A stretch of DNA of 64,000 nucleotides from Argyresthia goedartella (GCA_949825045.1 OX463815.1:14873231-14937230); one strand, 5' to 3'; positions 1 through 13,500 are shown, counted from the first letter of the stretch. Numbers and translations: made by a program. The notes: a model not told the origin generated them from the sequence alone.

Positions 1-109
1 ATTCTATGATATGATTGTTCTTGACCAACAATAACCGGAATTTTGGCGCTTTGTAGAAGACCAGGTTCGACGACCACCAATATTGTCGATTGGAAATAGC
101 TGAACAAAT

Positions 110-545
110 AATATAATAGTAGTTTATGTGACTGCTGCATAATGCCTAATTATGTACAGTTACATACACTAGTTTATCTACACACATATCATAAGCTCTC
201 TTTGATGTGTTCAGGAACCGCATGTTTGACCGGCATTGTGGTTCTGCAATTGTTTAGCTTGTTCTTTAGTACCAACTTCACGCAGACGGGCGTCGGCGTT
301 CGAAATTTGAATGTCAGTACCAACTTCACAGACAAACTAGGGACAGCACGCGGGTGGGCGTCGGCGTTCGAAATTTTAATGTCATTATATGTAGAAAAAC
401 TACACATAATGACCATTATGTGTAGTTTTCCAGATATGAAACGAGTTTTTACCAAGTAGTTTAACATAATGCTGATCGTAACGTGCGGTTTTTGAACGCA
501 GTAAAGAGGGTTTATGATACGTGTGTAGATAAAATAGATAACATG
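110..545 (+). mobile_element. MITE-like TIR element, family C copy 1
   Basis: TTTATCTACACACATATCAT at 173-192 is inverted as ATGATACGTGTGTAGATAAA ending at 533. The inverted similarity continues inward for roughly 70 bases with mismatches (CTCTCTTTG / TAAAGAGGG; AACCGCATGTT / AACGTGCGGTT). A related copy lies at 54152-54467 in opposite orientation, and similarity between the two extends outside the inverted repeats. The centre holds an imperfect repeat of GTCGGCGTTCGAAATTT (about 289 and 359) and a hairpin near 386-430. No transposase is visible, so it is non-autonomous. Confidence 0.65.
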
Positions 546-1513
546 CAAGAAAACATTTTTTACATGAAAAGTAGGTATCTATATATATCAACTAAATTAT
601 ACTAAGATATTGTAGTATCTTATTAGTATATTATACTAGCTGACCCGGTGAGCTTAACACCACCCAAAATGTAATTGCGAAATAAATAATATGGTACATA
701 CCCTATCTAAAGCGTCAGATTAGCGTGAAAATTAGTAGGTTATAAAATTGTTGGTCGTTATCGCCGCTGTACACTCTCACGCAAGACATACCGAGGCCAA
801 TGTACTATCCAATCAACCCAAGTTTGCTCCTCGCTGGAATGCAATAAAGTTAGAACGCAGTTATGACTTCACGAATCAATTAAAAATTTCAAGCTTGTAT
901 GGTCTGCTAAAAGTACCTTAGAATTTTGATGATCGGTGAGTGGTCAGTCAGTGAGTCGGTGACAGAATTAAGGAACATTGACTTGACGTAGTTTTAAATG
1001 TACTGGTTCAAATTAAATGTTATTTTGGGATATACCTAGGTATGTTGAGTTCTGGTTGTCATATGAAATTCAAGCTTCAAGTTCCACAACGAACTGAACG
1101 GGAGGTCAACAATGCCCTGAATGGCTTCCAGTAAAGGATAATAACGACTATTCTCGACGCTTCAAAAAAAAAATCACATCGTCGTAACTATTAAAACATT
1201 TGTCCAAGTGTGAAAGACAAAGTACATCTACTTTAAATACCAGAAGGTGATTAAAGTATTTATTTTGATAAGGATCAATTTGCATTAGAAATAGGTACCA
1301 ATTTTTATTGTATTTATGGCAGATATTTTTCCTACTGATTTGACACTTATTGGTATATTTTGAAGAATTCACACAATATATTTATAAATTATAGTCTTTT
1401 TTATTCTGATATAAATCTACATTATTGTATAACAAATTTCCATTCATACATACTCACAAACTTCCGCGTTTATAATATTAGTAGGTTTCTTATGATATTA
1501 TTTAAAGACTTTT

Positions 1514-1760
1514 GACGACCCGAATGGCCGAGTCGGCAGTGACCCTGCCTACGAAGTCAAGGGTCCCGGGTTCGAGTCCCGGTGGGGGCAAATATTTGTT
1601 TGATGAGAACGGATGTTTGTACCCTAGTCATGGTTGTTTATGTATCTAAGTATAATATTTATCTACATAAGTATGTGTATCGTTGTCTAGTACCCAAGAT
1701 ACAGGGAATCCTAGTTTGGGGCTAGATCAATGTGTGTCAATAGTGTCCAAGGTATTATTA
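1514..1760 (+). mobile_element. tRNA-derived SINE, full-length copy
   Basis: The head GACGACCCGAATGGCCGAGT contains an A-box-like TGGCCGAGTCGG, and about 35 bases on is a B box, GGGTTCGAGTCCC, so the first ~75 bases are a tRNA-like pol III promoter. The body runs to a short ATT-repeat tail. Near-identical copies lie at 25878-26096 (5' truncated) and 26596-26846. Such SINEs are common in Lepidoptera; they are transcribed by RNA polymerase III and mobilised by LINE enzymes. Confidence 0.88.
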
Positions 1761-2330
1761 CTTTCCCCTTGACTTTTAATTCCTTATTGTCTTGGTGAAT
1801 TTCTTAAATGGCAATACCAAATATGTACAACGGCATAAAGTTTAGTTTATCTGAACTCAAACACTTTTTCACTCTTGTTATTATTCCTGCTTGAGCCACA
1901 ATAAATATGGTGAAACTGTTGACATATTTGTACATCTTTGTTCCATATTTAGACAAGCTGTAAATCACTAATAATAATAATAGACTATAAAATATCGGTT
2001 GGTGGATGCTTCTGAGGTATCCATTCTGAAAGGCAGACACCTAAACTAAACCTAAGACACAACATTGTAGAAACAAAATTTGTAGCTGCACTTGCTGGAA
2101 GCTACAATTTTGTATTTCAAAAACGTTTTGATTCTACTTAATTTAAACGCAGACCAGTAAGTAGTCTTATCATGTACTCCCTGACATCTAGGAATTTCTA
2201 TCGGAATCCGCTCCAAATTGACGATTATTTTTAATGAGGTGTGTTTTGATTGGTCGGTTTGTGAACTTGATAGGCATTTTGATAGCAATTCCTAGATGTC
2301 AGAATAACATAATAAGTCTGCTTTTAGGGG

Positions 2331-2549
2331 GTTGTTATGGTTATCATTCTAAGTAATTTTTACAATGAAACCGATTTGATCAGAGAAATTTTATTTCACT
2401 TCCCCATACAAATCAGCCGACCGCTCGAACCAAAAGTATGCAGAACTGAAAAATAAAGTTGCTCTATTTCATAGTAAAAATTGCTAAGAATGGTGTCCTT
2501 AACCACGCCCTAAAATATGACTACACCGTTCTGCTACACCCTGTTTACT
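2331..2549 (-). repeat. Dispersed repeat ending in ACAGGGTGT
   Basis: Read on the minus strand it starts AAACAGGGTGTAGC and is related to 17288-17480 on the plus strand, which starts TACAGGGTGTCCC. Shared phrases include ACAAATCAGC.GACCG and AGAGTTGCTC/AAAGTTGCTC. The family is unidentified. No coding potential. Confidence 0.5.
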
Positions 2550-2670
2550 ACCATACCAATGACAATAAGTAATAATCTTAAGGGTTGAACAAATAATATA
2601 CTTACATTAATTAACTCGTCATAACTTAAAAAACAAAATAAGACGTACACTTTTTTTGTATTTTTAAACC

Positions 2671-3191
2671 TTTTTAGGGTTCCGTACCCGAAGGGTTCCA
2701 AACGGGACCCTATTACTAAGACTCCGCTGTCCGTCCGTCCGTCCGTCCGTCTGTCACCAGGCTGTATCTCAAGGGTTCCGTACCCGAAGGGTTCCAAACG
2801 GGACCCTATTACTAAGACTCCGCTGTCCGTCCGTCCGTCCGTCCGTCCGTCCGTCTGTCACCAGGCTGTATCTCAAGAACCTAGCTAGCTAGAGAGTTGA
2901 AATTTTCACAGATTATGTATTTATGTTGCCGCTATAACAACAAATACTAAAAAACAGGATAAAAGAAATATTTAAGGGGGCTCCCATACAACAATTCTTT
3001 CAATACCACATACAAACTTATGGATGTACCTGGTTACGTACATGGAGTGTGAAAGTAACCGCACCAATAACTTTGTAAACATTATTTTGCTGTGTAAAAT
3101 CCAAACTATTCACTCCACACCATCGCTTCCATTGAACGGTGGTACGGAACCCTTCGTGTGCGATTTAGACTCGCACTTGACCGGTTTTTTT
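2671..3191 (+). mobile_element. GGGTTCCGTACC-family repeat, with duplicated head
   Basis: Opens TTTTTAGGGTTCCGTACCCG and closes with GGTACGGAACCCTTCGTG...CTCGCACTTGACCGGTTTTTT, so both ends carry inverted GGTTCCGTACC motifs. The first ~96 bases, including a CCGT-rich run, are repeated in tandem (about 2676 and 2772). Other copies are at 33649-34125, 35576-35740, 42873-43382, 46118-46726 and 50177-50850, with scraps at 12092-12131 and 13531-13600. No conserved protein; a non-autonomous element. Confidence 0.75.
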
Positions 3192-4299
3192 GCGTGTTAC
3201 TTTCATATAGAAAACTTATTTCGTCTCCGTGCAAATTACCATGTAATGGTAAATAGTGCATCAGGAAGTTAGGTTTTATATTATAAATATAACAGATATT
3301 CCATAATGCTTTCCATTAAATGTTGTCGCTTGTTTAAGCCATAACTGTGAGGCGTAGATTCATGCTTGCTCATAATCCCCGAGTCAGTTAAAACACGGTC
3401 GACTGGCAGCTGAATATTTACTGAGTATTAACATATTTTATTTCGTAAAAATGTCCGGACGTCAAGGTAGAAACGAGGGGATAACGATAATCGGTACAGT
3501 CAGTGGATGTTACCCGTCATATTTGAATATACCCACATATCCCTCAAAAGGTCAGTTTATTTGTATTCTATCTTACACAGACAGGTAACATATACAATTG
3601 GAATTGGTGTATTGAAATTAGTAAGTAAAAGCAAAGCTATACAATTTACACACAAGACAGACGTGTCGTTCCGTCAAAAGCTGTTGGTAGTCCAACGCCA
3701 TCTATGGACAGAAGCATGAACAGAACCAAAGATGTTTCGATTTTCGGCTGTTCCCTTGGTGTTTTTTCCTAAGACTTCAACGAATAGTTTCATATTTTTT
3801 ATTTTGCCTACACTGCTTGGTCAAGGCCTAACCGCTCGGATATTCAATCTTCAATCTTTAACGAATAGTTTGAAAAAATATTTGCCCAAATCGGTCAAGT
3901 CATTTGCGAGTTTCGCCTTTACCAACATATTTTGCGATTCATTTTTATTTAAAAAGAAGAAGATAAATAGATAGATTTGGAATGTCAATACGAGTCCCTC
4001 AGGCGGCAGAGATGCCAATACCAATGTTTACGGTAACCGAGAATGAATAATGGTAAATGGTTGCTGTCATTCATCCAGATTCGTTCTAGCAAGAAAAAGC
4101 GCTCGACACGCGCTTTAGACGTAAATAAATATACCGTGTCCTATTCAGATAGCAAAAAATCTTCACAAAAGTCGAAATATAGAGGCCAGGGTTCATTTCC
4201 CGCAATATTCTTTATAAGGACGATACCCACTCTAATCGGTTTACATTGGGATACTCCACTGTCCACATCCAATCTACTAGACATACACAATAGATATAT

Positions 4300-4671
4300 C
4301 ACCGTTAGATTGTCAAAACCGTAAGTTTATAAACTAACGCATTCGTTTGTAAACAATAGACAAATTGTAAACTAGACTAGGGTTTAGGATTTACGATTAT
4401 TTTGTTTTTAATGCCAACCTAACACGAGACTATTCGGGGGCTTTGCTGCGCTCGCCCCCTCTAGTCTTCGCCTGAGCTACCGCAGTGTTTGCCATGGTAT
4501 TTCCTTTGCAATTCAAGTTTAAACCAGTTAAAAATTTAACGGTTTTATACTAAACTAAAGCATCATATCGTAAGCAGTACTGTACAGTTTAAAATGTATC
4601 GATAGTTTGTTAACTAACGAGAAAAACAAAACGTTAGATTATAAACTAACGGTTCCGACAATCTTACGGTG
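4300..4671 (+). mobile_element. TIR element, family D copy 1
   Basis: CACCGTTAGATTGTC at the left and GACAATCTTACGGTG at the right are inverted, and the inverted similarity reaches about 40 bases through GTTTATAAACTAACG. The interior holds a GC palindrome, GGGGGCTTTGCTGCGCTCGC followed by CCCC. A second copy of nearly equal length is at 17672-18046. GATATA occurs near both outer ends, possibly a target duplication. No transposase is present. Confidence 0.75.
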
Positions 4672-7600
4672 ACAGATATACCTACTACTTTATATCGGGA
4701 TATGTGGTATGCTTGGACTATGCCCGACTCTTTCCCCGTAAGCGTCATAACTGGAATTTGGTCACATCCGTTGCCAAACTATTAACAAAGAAAGCTTTTA
4801 TTTTATACCATTCTGACTTATCTTGCTAGTAAACGAGCTTTTTTTTTCTAGCGGTGTTTCCTGACGCTTTTATGGATGGGGTACTTAACAACTCGCTCTC
4901 TGGGCTTTATAGGATAGAATATGAAGAAAGACTTATGTAGACGTGGAAATGGTACGGTAATAATAGGACAACATTCCACATTACTACAATTTATCGCATA
5001 AATTTTGGAAATTTCCTCAAATGTGACATTTTCGCTCCACGGTTGTTTTGAATCATAATTTTCTTATTATTTTGTGTAATCCGATGTAACCTTGTTAGAA
5101 GGCTAAGACTAATCTTTCCTTTCCTTCCTTCCAAGGATGTTGTTGAAAAAAAAATTTTTTTTAAATTATTTTCAAATAAACTTACGTCTAGCTCTAGCAC
5201 TTACAAAAACTCATAAAAATATGACATGATTACAAAGATGAATAGCTAAGTGAGTTGTTTTAGTGAGTTGTGGTGCTCTCGGTACTAGTGCGAGACTGTA
5301 TGACAGCAAACATTGCATACCTCACCGAGCTAACGAGTAGAAAAATAGAGCTCGGAGCGCGGCTCGGGTATTGTCGCGGGAGAGTGAGGGACGGATAGAG
5401 CTATGTCCCTCACTTACCCGCAACAAAACATGCTCGAAATGCTACGGGTGTAGGTCTGAGTTCAGAGTGCGATGAAAGTAAGTTAATGTAGCCTAACCGT
5501 TAAAATAACATATATTTTAGTACATATACGTATAGGTATAGTATATTTAGTATATTATATTTTTATATGATATTCCAAATCGTATGTACATATATACGAG
5601 TATATTTACAATTCAATGTCAACAGATGTTGTGATACAAAATGTATTTATGAAGAATCTTTTCTTCACTGCATTACACAAAGTCATCACATAAAGTACAG
5701 TTATTTTTTCAAAATCCAACACTTTAGGATAGGTGCAATTTTTTGTTGCTTATGTTACCACATTCATCATGCGCCATCTATTGGATTTTAAAAAAATTAA
5801 ATAAAATGGGTAAAAATAATAAGAAAGTATATACCATTAAAAATGTCTTGCGGTATAATGTACACGTTAAATGCCATATAGGTATCCGGTGACCTCACCC
5901 AGATTAAAAAACTATAAGAAAAAAACTTTTTCGAAAATTGGCGTTGAACCGCTTAAAATGATACCTACCCATTTCAAAAGCTAATAAAAACAGTGTTATT
6001 TCAAAAATAATTCTTCGAGTCTTGTTTTTACTCTACCCACCAATAAACCCCATAATGTTATAGAATCAATTGAAATAAGATTGGACCAAACAGCAACGTT
6101 GATGTAATAGCCCTACGGCCATCATCGGTTTCATTATTTTTTCATTATCCGATAAGTACTCGTATTACAAGACATGCTCTGTAGGTAATGGATCTTATTA
6201 TAGCCACACCTTATATCCATAGATAGATATATCTCTACAACTAATGTTAGCCAGTGGCGCAAAAAGCGCGTGTCGTCGACTATGCATAAGGTACTTAGGG
6301 TACCTAGTTATATTAATTACTAAATTACTCAATTATTTCAAGAGTTTGATATTTGAGTCAGGAAAAATCTTATAAATTTTCTCAGAGTCTATTTACCTAA
6401 TCTTAAGCAGTTTAAACATTAAGACTAGATTAGACTTATTTAATTATCTAACAGTTTAATTGCTGTGGGCGTTAAATCAGGTCTCGTTATCTAGTTGGCG
6501 ACCTTTTTGGAAACTCCGCGCCCTCCAGACATAGGTCGAGTCCTTTCTTTCGCAACGACATAAATCTGAGTTAAAAGTTAATTCCGTCAATCCGGTTAAT
6601 TCCTCATGGTTTAATCAGACTAAGTTGGGTGTAATTAATGTTCACTAAGGCCACACAATCTAAGAGAGCTTTCGGCTTAGCTACGGGAATCTGAGTTGGT
6701 GTTGGGCGGCCTGTCGGCGGGCGGGCGGAGCGGCGGCGGCGGCGGCGTGCGGCGCGCGGCAGTGTTCACTCAACTTGCGCGCCCGCCGCCGCCTCGCCGT
6801 CGCCGCGTCACGCACGGCCACCTCAAACGCCGTCCTCCGAGTCTTAATTAAATTCTACGTCACTTAACCGCCAACCTCGGTCCGGCAAATAAACGAGTTC
6901 GGAGCTAATCAACGTGACAAATAGAAAAAGTTTCAGCAAACTTAATTAAAAACACGAGTTTTAAAAGGTGGAAGTGATTTTATATGCCGCTTTTGCAGGA
7001 CGAATTCGAGACTGGAACTTTTTCCCTGAGTTGACGGTAATATTATTTTTTAAGTTGTAAACGTCAAAAGAGGGCTTAAATAATTAGCTTTTGTTCTATA
7101 AAAAATGGCGTCTTCATTATTTAGTAAAGTTTATCAAGGCAACGTGTTTATTTCCTGAAAGCAGTGTAATATTTTAAATGGGATCATGGAAGCATTTTTC
7201 TTGGCCATTAATATTTAACCTTAAATTCAAATAAGGACGCTTTGTCTTGTAAAAAAACATAGTACTCGGAGCTGGCCCGGTAGCACTTATATTTACGGAT
7301 GTTTGTATGGGGAAGGTGGGTTAGATTTTATTGAGATTAGTCGTTAAGTGGCTGTCGGTGAGAATTAGTCCTCGAAATGACGATGTGTTTAAAACCGATG
7401 GTATGAAACGATGCTAGTAAAACCTTATTACATTTTACGGTCAATCAATCGCGTTCTTCCGATATCATACAGTGAAAATTCATTCATAAATTATTGAACA
7501 CACACCAGAAAACATATAAGTAGGAATTTAAATCCATGTAACGGATAGCTCGTCTATGTATAAATAATTCATACGAAATGTTTAAAATTATTTCAAAATT

Positions 7601-9750
7601 ATGAAATTATGATAATAATGAATGATAATATGAGAACAACATTTACAGGGTTATACCTACAAAAATTTCATATTCTTATCTGGATCCACAAATGTATATT
7701 TAAGTTTAGCCCGAATAAAGAAGTTTCAGAATTGGCATCTTTACTTAGCCAATATCGAAATTGCCCACCGACTACCACGACCTCCAATTTAGAGAATTGG
7801 GGTAGAACTTAGGTCAAAGTTGCTTGTTGAAGGTCCAAAACCCCTACCTCGAGTATCTAGGACAATGGCATTTCATCGTATCTTGATAGCTTATTATAAG
7901 AAATAAGAAGAAATGGGTGGTAACATAAATATAAATGTAGCGAGAAAACCTATAAAAGAATGCAATACCAATGTAAAACATATAGGTACAGTTTTTTTTT
8001 TGTTATAGTTTTTGTCACAAGTTTGGCTCAAGAGAAGGTTTAGAATTAAGCGGGGACTTGTTTTCTTGTCATGGTTTTCTAAGTGCATTTCACTATTGAG
8101 AAATCACGAACTTACGTAAGGCAGAAATTCACATGGTTGTCGGTTTATTGTCTATTAGGGTACCATGACATGCACCTTCGTGCATGGCTGTTTATTGGCT
8201 TCAGTAGGTTACAGACAAAAGGCATGTCCTAACGAGCCACCTCTGCCCCTTCAGGAAACAAAGGGAGCGTGTCATTCGATACAGATTTCACAATTACACA
8301 TTCGGCACCGACGACTACTCATCTTGTTAGGACCTGGTTGTAGGACGGAAGAGTTAACGTTCTCGACACAGTACACACAATAGTTACTCGAAATAGACGA
8401 GCTATATACTCTTAGAGCCAAGGTCTGTACATACATCACTAGGACAGGACGAAATAGGCAATTCGAACGCCATTAGAGAATGATTTGGATCGGAAGAACC
8501 CAATTACCTAGGATGATAATGTTGAGTTGAAGCTCTGACTGAGTCGCACACGGGAAATCAACATTTCATTCGCCTGGAATTCATGAAATCTATAGAATAT
8601 CTTATTTATTTTTTTAATATTCAAAGATAAAAAAATATATTTCTTTAGGGAAATGCATCATGTTAACAAACAAAAAAAACTAAACTGTATTGTCACCTGC
8701 CTGTCTGATAACTGTTGAGTATGATCCTCTTCATCATGTGTATTCTACCAGTTTTGTTACATCTAATAGAAACTCAAACCTGGACAAGTTTTAACCAAGG
8801 TGGGGCAGTACAACTTCGGAAAGAGATGTGTGGGCTCGAAATGGTGAGGCCTTTTCTCAGCAAAGGGACACCGTAGAGGCTACATAAAAAATAAAAATAA
8901 ATAGGGTATTCTCCTTCCTGGTGCTTTTTATTCAACTTATTCTGAGAGGGGCGTTCCAACTTGCCGAGTGATTTTCAAAAAAAACATTCATTGAGTTTTT
9001 CTTATTTCTCCAATAAAGTAGCCTCAGTTTCATTATGCAGCATTCCAAGTTCTAATATTCACGTCGGCTCTGTCTTGCAATGAGATCTATATCTTCTTAT
9101 ACGTTTTGAGTAATACTCGGCTCTCGGATATCGATTGCCTTTAGCCAAAATTAAAATTTTCCTGAGCCACGGCGAAGACTTTCATCTACAGAAAATATTT
9201 TTTCTTCAGTATAAAAAGAGTCCGTGTGACGGTGCTCAAATGATATTTTACATTACATGCTTACATTTCCATTCAGACCTTGAAAGAAAGGAGAGAAAAA
9301 TATATTCTTAATATAGTTAGATTTTTTACATGTACTCTCTAGCTTTGATATACTCTTATACCATTATCATCAAGTCAGTATCATATTAGCATGACATTTT
9401 GTTGATAAATATTTCCGGAATGGCACCCAAGCTCATTGCAGATGTCGCTGGAGTAGTTGGAGGAGGAGCTCAGATAAACGAAACTCTTAGTTGGAGGCTG
9501 TCTATCGGTCAAAGTTGTCAAACTTTATTTATTTCTGCTTTTATTATATTGCGTGCTAACGTCTTTTGAGTTAATTTTGCCAGTATGAGGTTTTGGTTAA
9601 TTCGAAAGATCACGTGACGTGTATTTGAAGACGTGACCTCTAACCTCGGATGAATTAAACTGTTGGCCACCAACTACGCTGGTGCCACCAAGCGGGAACA
9701 AAGGCGGAAGTAGCTACCGTGGGTCGTTATAAAGGGATTATACATATTAA
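4672..9750. other. Upstream non-coding DNA without recognisable genes
   Basis: About 5 kb of mostly AT-rich sequence. Open frames here are short and none resembles a known protein. The one compositional landmark is the GC-rich island near 6.7-6.85 kb, listed separately. A clustered regulatory role for the Beat gene is possible but nothing in the sequence proves it. Confidence 0.6.
6690..6860. promoter_or_regulatory. GC-rich, CpG-dense island, candidate promoter region
   Basis: A 170-base block rich in CGG/GCC runs (for example GGCGGGCGGGCGGAGCGGCG) stands out sharply in AT-rich surroundings and is dense in CpG. It lies about 8.2 kb before the probable first coding exon, which seems to have its own splice acceptor at 15000. 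It could therefore be a promoter or 5' UTR exon of the Beat gene. No TATA box or certain donor was identified. Confidence 0.35.
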
Positions 9751-9756
9751 ACAGGG

Positions 9757-9835
9757 AAGATGTCCGTGGTCTAGTGGGTTTCACGATTGCTTCTCACGCA
9801 GGTCGTGCAGGTTTGAATGCCGGTGCTGACCAATG
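9757..9835 (+). mobile_element. tRNA-like SINE remnant
   Basis: TGTCCGTGGTCTAGTGGGTT resembles a tRNA 5' half with an A box, and CAGGTTTGAATGCCGG resembles a B box; the stretch ends GCTGACCA. The spacing is that of a tRNA, but the arms do not pair cleanly and the following sequence is not a tRNA, so a SINE head is more likely than a working gene. Confidence 0.5.
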
Positions 9836-9839
9836 AGAT

Positions 9840-12090
9840 AAGTAATTTTACTTAAGACATTATAAGGACGTTCCAATGTGATGGGAAACATCATGAGTAA
9901 ACCCTCATCACTCCATGGTCACGCAAGATGGAGTATTGAATAACTGGCTAAAAATGGGCACAATTGTGCCTCTGCCACCACGTTTAGGGAAAGGCGTGAC
10001 GCTATTGAAAGAAGTGACGCTATTGATTTCGCCCTATCGACCGTTCAAAATGGGCCACCCTGTATATTGGGCAAGCAACCATGAACAACCTAAACATGTA
10101 CTACCTGAAATGAGGGAAGAAAATACTTAATTATGCGACAACATTACTGAATGGTTTAGCCAACGCTTGTTGGCTAAATAAATACTGTCTGAGAAAAGTG
10201 GTGAGCCAGGTGGTGAAGGATAAACGTTGAACATATAAGAACAACAAAATCCAACGCGCTATTCATTAATTTCGTCAGGCAAAATCTGTATTTCTAGCCA
10301 CGCTCAGTTTTGCGCGCATTTCAGTTATTTTGTCAGGTAAAATAATTGTTTTTGTCAATCAAAAACTGGATTTACGATCATATGTTTAACTAAGCTAACT
10401 TATTAAATACTACCCGAACTTAAATACCATAAGGTTTTAGTTCATAGACATCAAAACATCTACATTTTTCCTCACGCGGTGGCAGAGGTAATCATCGCCT
10501 ACATTTACTTAGTCAGTTATCCTATATTTCATTCAGGCTAGCCTATCGCCTCATCTATGGAGATCTGAGGGTTTCTCACAATTAAACCGAAAATCTAGCT
10601 CTAATATACTATAGTATAACTCACCGCAAGGAATTTTAGGTTGCAATCCAAGCTAATATCACCAGAGAAACATCTAACATGAAGCACAAAGATAATCAGG
10701 TCATTTACACCTCAGTTCAGATAATCCGAGAAAAGCTGGTACGAAGTTGCTACCTACTCTCAAAAAATTTCACAAGCCTAGAGAGCCAATTTCAGCTTGT
10801 GACTTATCGGCAGTCGTTGTAAGAAACCGCCTATTATTTCATTGTACCAATTTTGAGTGTTCTATATTGATAAGTATTGATTTGAATATTGATAAATATT
10901 GTAGTTTAAAAAAGATAGAGCAGTCCCAAGTCAACCCATCATCCTTAATTTGTGAGGTCCTTACCCTTTATTTTGTATTCGTTTCATATTATAACATTGT
11001 GGCAAAACCATATCAACAGGTTTTTCCGAAACAGATATGTTATGTTATGACCTTTTATAGATACAGAGCTATTTATTTAATTAATTGTTTGTCCTCCGCT
11101 GGGCATAAATCCCGAGTCATAATTAATGACCCAGCAGTAAATGCTCCGCATAAAATTTCGTTCAGAGTAGTTTTTAAAACTTATAAACTGATGATTTCTT
11201 ATCTTACATATCAATCGAAATTCCAAAAATTGCCTGCGTGCTTTTACTTTCTCGATTCTATTTACAATTTCTTGAGAATAACACGGATCCTATATACCTA
11301 TGTATGTATGTAATGCGTTAATTGAATTTCTCTTTGGGTACTTAAACAATGTAAAACACCAACCCATAGGTGATAGTAATAAAGTTGATCCTCGAATGAT
11401 GATGTCGCTTACAACCTAATTATTTGGAACATGCCTACGTAATAGTCGTTTGAAGTGTAGGCGTATAATTTAAAGTTTAAAGTATAGCTGCTGGTTCTGG
11501 CATCCAAAGAAAGGTTTCACGGGTATGCGAGTAGGTAATTAAGGAAGCGTGAACAAAATTTTGTAGGGCCTTAAAAGTTACAAGTACCTTGTTGTTGAGA
11601 GGCTTACAGTTGTTTGTTGATTAATGAACGATTTAGAATAATGTTTGACCAAATAAAACTTCAATATTCATTTGTTTGAGCGTCATTGAAACTTTCCTCT
11701 CTGTGATTGATGATAGGTTCGAAGTTGAAGCTCGCAGTCGTCGTCGAAGTTTGAGTTTGCCTCGATGAATATTCGCAATCGGTTATAATGAGAATGTTTA
11801 TTTAATAGTAAGGTTTCTTACTCTTTCTATTACTCTTCCTAGCATCTACGGAAACAAACCATGTACAATATGATAAAATACAATAAAAATATACAACCAC
11901 CTTGCAGGATACTAGAAATGCAATGTATGGAAAAATTGAGTTCTTATATCTATCGGGATTTGTAGGTAAAAGGTAAAAAGAGTTATAATAAAAAAGAGGC
12001 ATGATTTATATATTTTGAAAGGAGTAAAAAATAGTTTCGTACCTACCATCATACAAGAAAACTTATGGACCAAACAATAATATAACAAAA
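9840..12090. other. Non-coding stretch with no supported gene
   Basis: AT-rich. A long open stretch at about 10747-11313 has no early ATG and no family resemblance. A small hairpin, TTTAGCCAACGCTTGTTGGC followed by TAAA, sits near 10153. Nothing else recognised. Confidence 0.5.
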
Positions 12091-12091
12091 C

Positions 12092-12131
12092 AAAAACCGG
12101 CCAAGTGCGAGTGTGACTCGCGTACCGGGGG
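12092..12131 (-). repeat. Scrap of the GGGTTCCGTACC-family repeat
   Basis: AAAAACCGGCCAAGTGCGAG followed by TGTGACTCGCGTACC matches the end module of the family in inverse orientation. Only the terminus is recognisable. Confidence 0.55.
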
Positions 12132-12762
12132 GAAAATATCATATTTCGTGGCAGAGTGCGCGGAAAGAAAATTGATATCGCTTTTGTGTGTAGAACAGGT
12201 TGATAGTTATCAAGGATCATTTTATTCTAGAACACTTCGTACACTTCGAATTCATAAATATATACCCTCATAGATAAACAACTGCAATAATTTTACCATA
12301 TATTTTGTTCAATTCTTGTACACAAATATACTTCTATTAATATTGCAGCAGGACAAAGTACTATTCGAAATTCGAATGAAGAAACGACGACGGTACGAGA
12401 CGTAGGTCTTCTTCTTCTTCAATCCAGGGGGAAAAGTGCCTGAACCTGGCCCGCTGGGGATTTTGTGCATTTCCCCTGTAGCCACTCATCTTAATTCAGC
12501 CATCCTAGCTCCAGTAAGAGACGTAGGTGACGGGACTAAGGTGGAGATAGGCGGGATGAGTGGATAGACGGGATCATGGAGGCTGGACATTCACCTATCA
12601 GGCAAAAATGATGAAGTCGACGGGGACTCACTAAAATAGTTGGTACATGATCTTGAAGATTGGTGCTATACCGATGAGGCTTATGCCCTACAGTCGGTTG
12701 AGCATGCTGTTAATGATGAAAATGATGAAGAAATTCTACCCCCCAAGACGGGGGGGTCTATT

Positions 12763-13500
12763 ACTCTGTACTGGTTACGTTCACGACACCAGAAAATAAG
12801 GTTTACGGCTCCAATTAGTATATTTTTCTAGCAACAGTCGTTGTTTCTGTTTCAATGGGGTGGCTCTGCCCCTAAAATCCTCCGTACTGATTGCGATCTC
12901 GACGCCAGAAAGAGTTGACCGCTCCAATTAATCTATTTGGTAAGCAGCAGACGTTGTACCTGTGGGATGGGGAGGATGCTCTGCCTTTTGCTACGTACTG
13001 ATTACTTTCACGACAACAGAAAGGCTTAACGACTCCCATTTATCTATTTGTCCAGCAACAGTAATTGTTTCTATTTCAATAAGGGGCGCTCGGCCCCCTA
13101 ACCCCCGGTCCTTTCCTCCATGCCGCTTAGGTTCACCACAATAGAAAGAATCAATAGCTCCAATTTCTCTTTTTGGCCAGCAGCACTCGTTATTGTTGCA
13201 GAGCATCAGTGTGTTAAAAGGAGTCAGTGACGAAATGAATCAAGTAATCTACCGAGTACCCAACATCAAGAAAGCAAGACCCGCAATGGGCTCAAGATTT
13301 TCGTGACTCAAAAGTGAACTACGGTGGCGGTTCGAATCGAACATACAACGCTATCTCAGCATATTTTGTAAGCTCATTTCAGTTCTCTGGACCCGTGTAT
13401 TACTCTGTACTGATTACGTTTACGATACCAGATAGTGCTAAAGAAACCAATTTGTCTATTTTTCCCGCAGCAGCCAATGTTTCGGTTTCAATAGGCGGGA
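12763..13500. repeat. Diverged tandem array, period about 110-118 bp
   Basis: At least four successive units begin near 12763, 12881, 12991 and about 13106, and a fifth stands apart at about 13401-13500. Each shows, in order, CTGTACTG.TTACG or a variant, CACGAC.CCAGAAA, GCTCCAATTA.TCTATTT, and CAGCAGT.GTTGTTTCTGTTTCAAT followed by GGGG and a C-rich end. The copies are clearly diverged, so the array is old. No reading frame is conserved between units. Confidence 0.7.

Noticed and set aside
1575..1596. Possible working tRNA genes at the SINE heads
   Set aside because: A and B boxes are present, but the cloverleaf does not close and the same body and ATT tail follow in each copy, as in a SINE.
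10747..11313. 188-codon open stretch on the + strand
   Set aside because: No ATG near its start, AT-rich composition, no recognisable domain or conserved motif, and no splice or promoter context; best explained as chance.
12640..12831. 63-codon open frame before the tandem array
   Set aside because: It runs into the array, has no domain, and the array units do not keep a frame.
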